Of a stretch of DNA of 64,000 bases, positions 45,060 to 55,108 are shown piece by piece. The stretch is from Xiphydria camelus (lineage: Eukaryota > Arthropoda > Insecta > Hymenoptera > Xiphydriidae): positions 10,240,580 to 10,304,579 of the forward strand of contig OY783198.1 of the NCBI GenBank assembly GCA_963678675.1, given 5' to 3'. The translations under genes and the position numbers were made by a program. Positions within the stretch are counted from its first letter, which is position 1. Every line of letters begins with the position of its first letter. The notes under the pieces are model-generated. The model saw nothing but the letters and a program-made list of their open reading frames with translations, ran no database searches and was not told the origin of the DNA.

Positions 45060-46113
45060 TGCGTTATCGCGTACGAGGTACCAAGTGTGACGGAGGGAGT
45101 GATGGAGAAGAAAAAAAGATAAAGTATCGCAAGTGTCGAGATACGACGTTGATTGAATAATTACCTCGATGGTCTGGAATTTTGAAATTCGTCGGAAGAT
45201 GCGTCGTCATGGCACGGAACGAGGTCCTACGGAAATATCATACGCCTAAAACGATTCTTAGTGCGCTTTCCTCGTGTTTCCTTGTGTTTATGCGATTAGA
45301 GGGGGGATGATAACAGGTTGGCTTATTGTCACTTCGCTGTAGACTCCCAGCATAGCTCGGTCGTTCGCAAGGGCCTCTTCGGTGTCCCGGAGCTCCCGAG
45401 GCGGTTTCTCGCGAGGGTCGCTCGTCTGGTGTCTTTCTGCTGGCCTTTGCGGTCTTTCGTCAACCGACGCTATGTAGCGGCGGCCATGATGGCGTTCGTG
45501 CCACGAGGGAACTCGATACGACAGACTTCGTAATCGTCGAATACTGCCTAAACGCCGGCCTCGCCGCACTTCCATTTCACTTATTCGCACTGCTCCGCGA
45601 ACACCACCATGCACTTTTTATCGCACTCACTCGCGAAAAACCCGACTAAAGTTCTGAATTTCGTAGAGGAGCGATCCGCCACACGTCCGCACTGCTCGAC
45701 CACCGAACCTTTAAATTTAATTATTACGAACACGTTCCCTGCGTATTAAAATGATTGAGTTAACCCCCGTACTAAAATCTTGAAATTTGCGTAAAACTAT
45801 GTTGGCGTGCCGCGGGAGCTGCGTGTTCCGCAGCGAATTCATTAATTCGTTAACAATTTTGTGAAGACAGTGAATTTACCGATATTCATGGTCGGTAAAT
45901 TTACGAAGTATGCACGTCGAAAAGGCACCGTGACTGCACTGAGTGTAACCACTGTGTCTTTATCCTGTGAACCACTCAGTGTGCTCACTGTGTAGCCACG
46001 GTGCTTTTAGTTTGTGTACGCCACGCGATCACGCCACGGTGAGACCACAGTGGTGCCACTACGTGGCAGCACTGCGTGCGGCTAGCGTGTAAATCCACGC
46101 TTTGCTGTCGGGG
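45060..46113. other. Right part of the CACTA-like element, partly unassigned
   Basis: The stretch 45130-45760 is GC-rich and may include further captured host DNA (open frame 45288-45614), but I recognise no domain. From about 45880 to 46113 lie the subterminal CACTGTG/CACAGTG repeats and the right tip. Confidence 0.4.
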
Positions 46114-46123
46114 GACGGACATA

Positions 46124-46875
46124 CCGTATGTATCATGCCAAATTAAACAAGCAGATATACCGACACTGCCGAAACTTTACCGACGGTCAAGAATTTTATA
46201 GTTAGAGTTGGCTTGAGAAGAGTGCGCTGTGTGTGCTGCGTGAGAGCGAAAAGTGTCAAACGTCTGATTTCCCGATAGCTGTCAATTCGGAAAATCGAAG
46301 TATTGAATAATAGACGAAACACTTCGATCTCTTGAATTAACAGCTATCGGGAAATCAGACGTTTGACACTTTTCGTTCTCACGCAGTACACACAGCGCAC
46401 TCTTCTCAAGCCAACTCTGACTATAAAATTTTTGACCGTCGGTAAAGTTTCGGCAATGTCGGTATATCTGCTTGTTTAATTTGGCATGATACATACCGTA
46501 TGTATCATCCCGAATTAAACAAGCAGATATACCGACATTGCCGAAAATTTACCGACGGTCAAGAATTTTATAGTTAGAGTTGGCTTGAGAAGAGTGCGCT
46601 GTGTGTGCTGCGTGAGAGCGAAAAGTGTCAAACGTCTGATTTCCCGATAGCTGTTAATACAAGAGATCGAAGTGTTTCGTCTATTATTCAATACTTCGAT
46701 TTTCCGAATTGACAGCTATCGGGAAATCAGACGTTTGATACTTTTCGCTCTCACGCAGCACACACAGCGCACTCTTCTCAAGCCAACTCTAACTATAAAA
46801 TTCTTGACCGTCGGTAAAGTTTCGGCAATGTCGGTAATTCTGCTTGTTTAATTTGGCATGATACATACGGTACGG
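46124..46875. mobile_element. MITE of the CMGTATGTCC family, split by another copy
   Basis: Left tip CCGTATGTATCATGCC at 46124. The right tip GGCATGATACA is cut at its TA near 46494 by the copy 46496-46870, and its last CGG follows that copy. It is itself inserted in the TA of the tip of the MITE that began at 41143. Confidence 0.75.
46496..46870. mobile_element. MITE of the CMGTATGTCC family, innermost copy
   Basis: Tips CCGTATGTATCATCCC and GGCATGATACATACGG, TA on both sides. After it the sequence reads TACGG-TACGG-TA, the leftover tips of two host MITEs. Confidence 0.8.
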
Positions 46876-46964
46876 TACGGTAGTAGGCGGATAAGGCAGG
46901 CGGGAAATCCTACTTTATCGCCCCCTTTTTGCAAAATTCTACTTTTACCATCGTACTTACACTG

Positions 46965-47080
46965 CGTGACTGCAGTGTGGCTTCACGGTGCACAGACAGA
47001 TGGACACCCCAGTGCATGCACTCGAATGCACCGCGTGAAAGCAGGGTGCAGTCACTGTGGTGCCACTTTGCTATCGGGGG
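46965..47080 (-). mobile_element. Left-end fragment of a CACTA-like element
   Basis: Inverted match to the first 120 bp of the copies at 41401 and 58804, ending at the tip CTTTGCTATCGGGG. The rest is missing. Confidence 0.65.
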
Positions 47081-47140
47081 TATTAAATGACTCGAGTACC
47101 GACCAAGCCTATCCGAAGGTAAATTTTAAACTGGCCAGTA

Positions 47141-47515
47141 CCGCATGTATCATCCCGAATTAAACAAGCAGAGATACCGACATTGTCGAAACTTTACCGA
47201 CGGTCAAGAATTTTATAGTTAGAGTTGGCTTGAGAAGAGTGCGCTGTGTGTGCTGCGTGAGAGCGAAAAGTGTCAAACGTCTGATTTCCCGATAGCTGTT
47301 AATTCAAGAGATCGAAGTGTTTCGTCTATTATTCAATACTTCGATTTTCCGAATTGACAACTATCGGGAAATCAGACGTTTGACACTTTTCGCTCTCACG
47401 CAGCATACACGGCGCACTCTTCTGAAGCCAACTCTAACTATAAAATTCTTGACCGTCGGTAAAGTTTCGGCAATGTCGGTATATCTGCTTGTTTAATTCG
47501 GGATGATACATACGG
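47141..47515. mobile_element. MITE of the CMGTATGTCC family
   Basis: Tips CCGCATGTATCATCCCG and CGGGATGATACATACGG with TA flanks. It interrupts a relative whose pieces read CTGGCCAGTA on the left and GTACAGAGACGGACATACGG on the right. Confidence 0.75.
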
Positions 47516-47539
47516 TAGGTACAGAGACGGACATACGGT

Positions 47540-48455
47540 ATTGTCCGTTATGAATTGTAGGTAGGTACTAGCTCTAATGGTACAGAAGTGAATTTTATTA
47601 TATTTTTTAAAAATGGGAGAAATTTCGATATTAAAATTCTTTTCGATGAGTAAAGGTTTCGATGACTATGAGTTGGCGCCAATATTTGACCGCAGTACAT
47701 TGAATTCGGTGATTTATAGAGGTTATGTTTCAGAGCTGCACGGATATACGATTATTCTACTCAGGGCCGTACTCTTGTCATTTCATAAACCATGTGATGC
47801 GACGTTGCCAGATTTCAAATTTGAATATTTTTCCAAAATTTGAAAATGTAAATAATATACTTGAATACTTATTGGCCTTATCTTATTTATTCAATATCAG
47901 TATTATAGGGAATATGAGTATATTATATGACGTAGAATTACTGATTTATGAGGGGCCCACCTGTGGCACCCTTAAATATCGCTCCTACGCGCTAGGAATA
48001 CCTTAAGGAGTCTCGGCAGTGAAATTTTTCAAGACAGATTTTTATTAGATTTTTTTCATGTATTTAGCCAAGTATCTTATAGATGAAAATCAAAAACCAA
48101 TCAATTTTCACTTAACCGTTTCTTTGTAATTAATTTTTAAAAAAGTAGGCATTTTAACTGTGGCTTATGCACATACTGCTAAACAGACGTCAAACACAGT
48201 TTTAGCAAGACAGAAAATTTACAAAATATGCTCAAATTATATGGTAAGATGCGTAGTTTTGTTTTTGCATGAAATAAATCACTTTTACTTAGCGGTTTTT
48301 GTATAATAAGAAAAAATGTGAGGGAAAACGCGAATTTTCAGGCAAAACCGGCGGCCATATGCAAAATCGTGGCAACGCAGAGGCTATGACGTTTTGCTGT
48401 GACTCTCAGGGCCACGTCTAACGGGGGGCCATTTCGTGCCACGCACGAAGGTGCA
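47540..48455. other. No confident feature
   Basis: AT-rich DNA before element B. Short open frames show no family motif. Confidence 0.35.
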
Positions 48456-48938
48456 CTACCCATACGACACACGTACGTACCATATACATATATTATACGT
48501 AGATTTATATACGTATATACGTATCAAATACGTATATGAAATGTATATTTTATGTAGACTTTACGGCTTAGTGACCGGCTATAATAGACACTTTTAGCAC
48601 GTCCTAAATTTTAAACGTATCCGTATACGCATCTATCTGCGCATGCGCAGAATAGATACGGTGGTCTCGATGCGTTACGTTGCCCGTATCCTTACGGGCC
48701 TACCGTCGTATCCCTATCCGAACACGTATCCTGTCGCGTATGCAACTAGACTTGGTAACTTTCGAGAGTTACTAGATTTTATAGCGGTAAGATTCAAATA
48801 TTAGTTCATCCTCTTAATTTCCGCCATTGGTCGCGACGGCGAGGCGGGCGTTATGTTAGGTAGGCGCAAGGCGCCTCGATGCCGCTCTTCAATTTCGAGT
48901 TAAACGTAATTGTGGAGGCTTCTACTACTACCTTACTA

Positions 48939-49461
48939 CCCTAGTAGCAGAGGATATCTGTCAGATATCTACAAGATGTCTATATGTCTAGAAAATGATA
49001 TCTATATTTGGTAAAAAGGTGGTCGAAATCTAGATATAGACAGCGCGTAGATGTCTGACAGATATCCTAAGTTGACAAGAATCGATATTCTGTGGTAAAT
49101 ATAATGATTGTTTAAAATTAAGAGTTAATACTATTAAACAAACTTAATTATAAAGCTCTATATTAGTCTTCTCATTCTTTAATAAAAAACTTTAAAACGA
49201 ATTAGCAGCTAGCATTTTATTAGAAAACGAGAAGGCCCTCTAGTGCTTTGTAATCCCTTTTTTAAATATTATTAATCTTATATTTTATGAAATTATTATA
49301 TTTACCGCAGAATATCGATTCTTGTCAACTTAGGATATCTGTCAGACATCTACGCGCTGTCTATATCTAGATTTCGACCACCTTTTTACCAAATATAGAT
49401 ATCATTTTCTAGACATATAGACATCTTGTAGATGTCTGACAGATATCCTCTGCTACTAGGG
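48939..49461. mobile_element. Foldback MITE with CCCTAGTAGCAG tips
   Basis: Arms of about 170 bp are almost perfect complements. Tips are CCCTAGTAGCAGAGGATATC. TA flanks both ends (48937-48938 and 49462-49463). The arms repeat GATATCTGTCAGA-like words. The CCC tip with TA flanks resembles the ends of element B. Confidence 0.8.
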
Positions 49462-49811
49462 TAAAACCCTCCTAAGAAATAGATCAATAGGACTGTATAT
49501 ACTTGTTAAGGAAACTCGAGTTACAACAATCGGGTCAGGAATTTGTAGAGCCGTGGCTAGCCTCGGTATATCCCTTCTACTAAACCTAAACATGGCAAAG
49601 CTGAGGCTATCGTTATGAAAGGCAAGATCAAAATTTCTATAGAGAGCTGCCCAGTTACTCAGGAGGTCCCCATCGTGTAAAATATGCCCTTAACTAGATC
49701 GTCCAAATTGTCATCATCTTCATCGGCCTTATCAATTAGGATGGGGTGAAGTATATCGTCCATAATTATGTACAATAATTAGGGTAAACCACCCAGTTAT
49801 TGGTCACCTTG

Positions 49812-50091
49812 AGAGAACGGAGTTAACGAGAGAGGAGATCTTAAGTGAGGGGGCGTCAAGCAAGAAGGTATCATGGCTAAGAACGATAAACCAGAGGAAG
49901 AAAGAGAAGGAGAAAGAGAAAACGCGCACAAAATACATGATACAGAGGAATGATAACGGTTTACGTAAAGAGAAGTATGCATGGGAAGAATTGTGGAATG
50001 CTGGTATGGGAGGAACACTGTAGGGAATATGTTTGTTACTTGCCAAGTCCTTTTCTAGGCCAGTGGGCCGAAATAAACTATCTACCTATCT
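49812..50091 (+). mobile_element. Short LINE 3' end with target duplication
   Basis: Ends GGGCCGAAATAAAC followed by an ATCT-type tail and is flanked by ATTGGWCACCTTG (49799-49811 and 50092-50104, one mismatch). The coding part reads VSWLRTINQRKKEKEKEK, similar to the LINE C-terminus at 22572, so it is probably a related family. Confidence 0.65.
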
Positions 50092-50368
50092 ATTGGACAC
50101 CTTGCAGTTATTAGACAGTCTAATTTAAATGAATAAAAACAAGATTTTTAGCTCTTACTTAAATAAATATTATCAATAAAAAAATAAGAACACTGTCCAA
50201 TAACTAAGTTCTTTGACAGTTTTTTTGAGGTTATTGCTTTCGGTTTCGTATACGTGTGGGTAGATCGATGCTTGCTTAAACGCTTATTTTGCGGCCAACG
50301 TAAGTCGATAAGTTTACGGATAAGGATAGGGATACGGAGAAAATTTTAGGGTTTGCTAAAAGTGTCTA

Positions 50369-50745
50369 ATATGTAGTATATACGTATAATATACGTAACC
50401 GTATACGTAATATATACGTAAATAATATGTAAATTTATATACGTGTATACGTATACATATATACGTACTATGTGCGTATATGAAATGTATATTTTATGTA
50501 GATTTTACGGCTTAGTGGCCGGCTATAATATGTAGTATATACGTATAATATACGTAACCGTATACGTAATATATACGTAAATAATATGTAAATTTATATA
50601 CGTGTATACGTATACATATATACGTACTATGTGCGTATATGAAATGTATATTTTATGTAGATTTTATGGCTTAGTAACCGGCTACAATATGTAGTATATA
50701 CATATAATATGTAAAATATACGTTTACAATACGTAAATTTGTGAA
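50369..50745. repeat. Subterminal tandem array, left end of element B
   Basis: Units of about 159 bp, each beginning near GGCTATAATATGTAGTATAT (the first is split: 48459-48585 plus 50369 onward; then 50521 and 50680). Rich in TACGTA and ATACGT words. Confidence 0.8.
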
Positions 50746-51564
50746 AATATGTGAAAATAGTAAGTCTTTATTTTTATTTCTCATATATTTTTTAGAACAA
50801 ATAATACACAAGATTTGTACATATGTTCTAATTACGCATATTATATGCTATCTTGAAAAATAACGGAAATAATCATTTTCATTTAGATTTCTTTAAATCT
50901 TCAACACAAAGAAACAAGATAATAGAATATGTGACAAAAATGCAAAAATATGATTTACTATCACAAAAATGAATTAAGATAACTTCTTTATAAATGTAGC
51001 TCATCTCTTAAGCAAAACTTATATATCTAATTGCAAAATGTAGAATATCTTTATGCACTGAGAACAAGAGTGCAATGACTTCCTTAGATCTGCTTTTATC
51101 TCTCATATAAAAATCAGTCATTATGCAGAATAATACGTTATATATTATCGTTTTAAAAACTAAAATACTCTTTCTTATTGATTTATATCTTCTGCCTGCA
51201 TTGTATTTTTATGAGCTAAGGACTAAAGTAATGACTTTTTCAAACTTCTCTTAACTTTTAAAGAAAGCAGTTATCTGTCGTTGTGTAAAATAACACGTTA
51301 CATATTATCGTAGTTAAAATAATAATTTGTTATGTTTGTCTTCCACTTGCGAAGTAATGAAACAAGGTATTGATTCATCCTTGTAAAAAATATGATTATA
51401 ATTATGCCTTAATAAAAAAAATGACTTAAATTCTTTTCAGTCTTTTAAATAATAAGAAACAAAATTTGATTGCATTAGTAACATTTTGCAAAAAACTGCG
51501 GCACAAGAAAACAAACAAGAAATTTCTTGAAACTCATGCACGCTCGGACGTGGGGTTGCAAATA
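50746..51564 (-). other. 3' untranslated region or spacer of element B
   Basis: AT-rich sequence between the subterminal array and the stop codon of the DUF4806-like gene. No further gene recognised. Confidence 0.35.
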
Positions 51565-54500
51565 TTAGTCATTTCTAGTCTTGTTTTCATCAGCTGCACT
51601 GTCGCCAGAATTGTCTTCATTTTCGGCATTTTCGTCGTCGTTTTCCCGTTCATTGGAGTTTCCTTTTTTTTTAGCAGCATTTTTTATCCTTCCCTGAGCT
51701 TGACGGAACCAGTCTGCCGCTCGTTTCTCAAATGACTTTTGATCAGCACCCTGACATGATGCAGAGATCGCTACTAATAAACAAATTTAAAAATTATGAT
51801 ATAACTAAATTGTGTTAAATAGAACAAATCTTTAAATAGAAGAAAGTTAGGAAAAAATGAAATTAACGAATTAATATTGACAGTAGTTATACAAAGATCT
51901 ACATGTAGTGCATCAGTTATTATATCAGTGCAAATAAATATTAAAATGAAAAGTAACATGAATTGTTGAATTTAATTATACTTGTAACATTACTGATACT
52001 TACTGTAGATTACGCTAATTATGAGTAACTTCTTGACAGGTTTTTTTCCGCGACGACCCTCCCAAGAATATTTTGTAGCAACTTCATTAGTGAAGGCACG
52101 CACAAGTATACGCGAAACAGCTTCGTTGAGGTCACTTCCTCCAATAGTTTTGAAGTAAGCAATCTGAAGCCAATTTTATTGCAAAAATAATTAAATCAAA
52201 TAGGTGGTACAATAGCAATTATATTACCGAATTTCCTTCACAATTTAATAATATTAACAACAGTTATGCTTTGCATTATGTATAATATCATTATTGGCTG
52301 AATATAGCTTTATTAAGTGAAAATAAGTAAAACAAGACAAAAAGCAAAAATATTAAATATAAATATTATTTTGCTCGAAAATCAAATTTAAACGTCTCTT
52401 TTTGATCGAACTACGTTAAATCCGGATCACGGTGAATTATTTTTTATTGATGGAAAATCAGTTTGTCAGCTGATGGATTGCATATTTGATCTGTTAAACT
52501 TATAGTCCCAAATCAAAGTCATAGTTTGACAATTGATCTGAACCTCAACTTCACATAGTTCACATAGTTCGACCCATAGAAACGTTAAAAATATTAAAAT
52601 AACATTATAAGACCCCTTTGTGAATAAATAAGTCATTCCCTTAAATTAAAAAATTTCGAGCCAAAATAATATATTGCTAACCATGTGTTATATTATTCTC
52701 CTGAGCTTTATTTGTATTTACTTAATAGAGTAAAGGAAATAAACATGATTATTTATCTGAATGTGTTTTTGATCTTACGAATTCCTTTTTCTTGTCTTCG
52801 TTCGTCAAAATGTTTTCCAAGTTTTCGATGTCGTTGATCGTTTTTAAAGGCAGTATATTTTCTATTTCTACGATGTTGCAGGATACTTCTGCTAGTGTAA
52901 TTCGGTTTTGATTTGCAATGTGCATATTAATGTCTTTGATGTGTCCTACAATCGCTCGAAAGTCTATACCGATCTTTTGATAACCCAACTCCAGTGCATT
53001 GAGCTTGTCGAATAGTGCTGTAATTGATGTTATTAGTAATTCAGAGTAAATAAAAATTACAAATTATATCAAAACTTTATTTTATGCAATTAAATACCAT
53101 CAAATAAATTTAGTTTTTCCATTATTTTATCCATGCAATTAATGTGACTGCAAGCTGATCCTGTAAAAATCGAATATTTTGTACAAATTATGAGATTAAA
53201 GCCATGCAACTAAAAATAACTGAAATCAACAAGTAATACTTAGCTTCATTTAAGTTTATTTAAAGACAAGGAACATAAACACATACATTTTTGCTTTTCC
53301 TTTATAAATAAAACAACAAAAGAACAAAGTCCAAAAAAATCTACTACAAATATATTTGTTTAATTCTCTGATTCAAAGGTAAGTCTAACAAGTAAAGTAA
53401 GTATACTAGAGTAAAATTTTTAAAGAAGGGTGATTACTATTGTATTAAAGGAAAGTAAAATGTATGTGCTCGTATGTTTCTAAACCTTATAAGCGTAAGT
53501 AAAACATGTTGATTTTAACACTGAGAATTACAAAGGTATTTTGGAATTATGAATAGATAGTCATTCCGGTTTCTAACATCTACATTCAAAATAAGCTGAA
53601 AAAATAGCATGGAGTGACGAAAAACTATTGTGGTTCTAAAATAAAATAATGAAATTCACGTAATTTACCATTACTGTTCACAAGGTCATCATTTGATGCC
53701 TGATAATTTCCTGTATTACTTTCTGTTTCGCGGTATTTTGGCTGTTTTGGTAAAAGAGGAGAACCATCATCACTTTCGTCGTTGCTGGTGGCAGACGAAG
53801 ATTCGGATACTTTCTTAGCTGCACGTTCATGCCTGGTTTCTTTACTTTTCTCTGTATCAGAGTTAATATCTGATGATGTTTCATATGCCATTAATTTTGT
53901 GTTCGCCACAAGTAAAGATTCTGAAATATTAACAAAATAACACATAAAAGTATTAACACAGCACATGCTTATTTTTTTGTATCTTCTACAATTGTATTTA
54001 AGGTATTGAAACAGACAACACTTTTAAATATTTAAGGATTTAAGGAATTTTAAAAAGAATTTTTACTAAGATGAATGTGCAACTATTTATATAAGGTACT
54101 TTCAGGTAATATGGCGATATTTACTGCTATACTTTCTGAAGTAATTCGAATTATTCACGTTAAAAATTGTTTTTCAACGGGGAAAAATCAATAAACTATT
54201 TCAAATAAAAAATCAGAAACGTTTAAATTTTAGGAAACTATTTTTAAAATATGTGTATACAGTGTAAGGTTTTACACATTTTTCAAAGACACCGGAATAT
54301 ATCATTTAAAAGATTTGCTTGTTGTCATATCAAGAAAGTTATATTTTATTTCCATACCGAATTCACCGAAGAATCGAAGTACTTTGTACGTTTTCCACTG
54401 ACTTTCATCCGGGGCACATTTCTTATGCAGCAGTTTATTTATCTTTGTTTTATGCACAGTATTTGGGTAATAACATTTGTCTTTAGAAAGAAGCCATGAT

Positions 54501-54625
54501 TTTAGTATAACCGTTAGTCCATCTGCACATTCTACCACGTAGTAAGGATTGTCGCTTTTGTTTTTTCCTTTCGTAGGCAATTCTTGGTCAGTACTCTTTG
54601 AATCTTGGGTTTTCTTGGAACTCAT
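51565..54625 (-). CDS. DUF4806-like protein of element B
   Basis: Six exons join in frame to 395 residues: 54358-54625 (ATG), 53669-53920, 53098-53160, 52779-53017, 52004-52163 and 51565-51770. Phases are 1-1-1-0-1, as in element A, and exon 5 is 160 bp in both. The N-terminal block NPYYVVECADGLTVILKSWL, then KCYYPN, is followed by an acidic, serine-rich linker (SSATSNDESDDGSPLLP). The DUF4806 signature spans exons 4-5: LPLKTINDIENLENILTNED, then FKTIGGSDLNEAVSRIL, FTNEVATKYSWEGRRGKKPV and KLLIISVIY. The last exon has RAADWFRQAQGRIKNAAKKK and an acidic Asn/Asp/Glu-rich tail. The function of the domain is not known. The position downstream of the transposase, the lysine-rich stretches and the shared gene structure suggest a nuclear accessory factor of the transposon. 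No disabling change was seen. Confidence 0.8.
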
Positions 54626-55108
54626 AATTACCGCTGACAGTCAAGACAGTTGTCCTTCAAACTTGGTCTAAACTAGCTCTATAATAATAGAAAATAAATT
54701 ATTTAAATGTTTATCTTTTTGAAATTATATTTGTAAATTTAGGGAATTTATGAAAAGAATTTCACTCCATCCAAAGAAATAGGTATTATTTTTTATGCAC
54801 ATTTAACTTTGTTGAAATGTATTTATTTCACAAATTGTATAATGCTGAAAATTAATCTACTTTCTAAAAATTGTCAATTTCTTAAAAGCGACTGATTGAT
54901 TTAACAAAAAAGGATTCGCAAACTAACAACAAGTAGAGATGGATAAAGAAATGATGAACAATTTAAATACTTTTTTCTTTGAGAATTAAATTGTAACTCA
55001 TTCTTTGGGGAATGCAGAAAACCGGTAAGTTTTTTTTAATGATGCACTACTTTTTTAAGAGAAATAAAGTTATTTTGGTAGTAATTGTTGCATAATTATT
55101 AAATCACT
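54626..55108 (-). other. Spacer between the two genes of element B
   Basis: About 480 bp of AT-rich sequence that should contain the 3' end of the transposase transcript and the promoter of the DUF4806-like gene. No motif was strong enough to name. Confidence 0.35.

Larger units (their letters stand above)
41401..46113. mobile_element. Pack-type CACTA-like element with protein kinase D fragment, copy 1
   Basis: A 4713-bp element with tips CTCCGATAGCAAAG and (inverted) CCCCGACAGCAAAG and a GAC target duplication at 41398-41400/46114-46116. The empty site is readable from the interrupted MITE's other arm. The ends carry many CACTGTG/CACAGTG words, as in CACTA subterminal regions. It encodes no transposase. 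It carries a broken part of a protein kinase D gene (44076-45051), an 844-bp inverted repeat, a 167-bp palindrome and a GC-rich LTR-like insertion. A near-identical copy lies at 58804-62930. CACTA-like is inferred from the 3-bp duplication and subterminal repeats. Confidence 0.8.
48586..50368. mobile_element. Nested element with AAT target duplication
   Basis: Inverted tips AGACACTTTTAGCA at 48586 and ending at 50368, with AAT on both sides. The neighbouring tandem units of element B keep the empty site GGCTATAATATGTAG, which proves the ends. Subterminal CGTATCC/GGATACG words occur at both ends. It encodes no transposase and itself contains a MITE and a LINE fragment. Confidence 0.85.

Noticed and set aside
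44157..45122. Plus-strand open frames over the kinase fragment
   Set aside because: They are antisense shadows of protein kinase D exons, recognisable on the minus strand.
45288..45614. Extra exon of protein kinase D
   Set aside because: The arginine-rich translation matched no part of the kinase that I can recognise, so the stretch is left unassigned.
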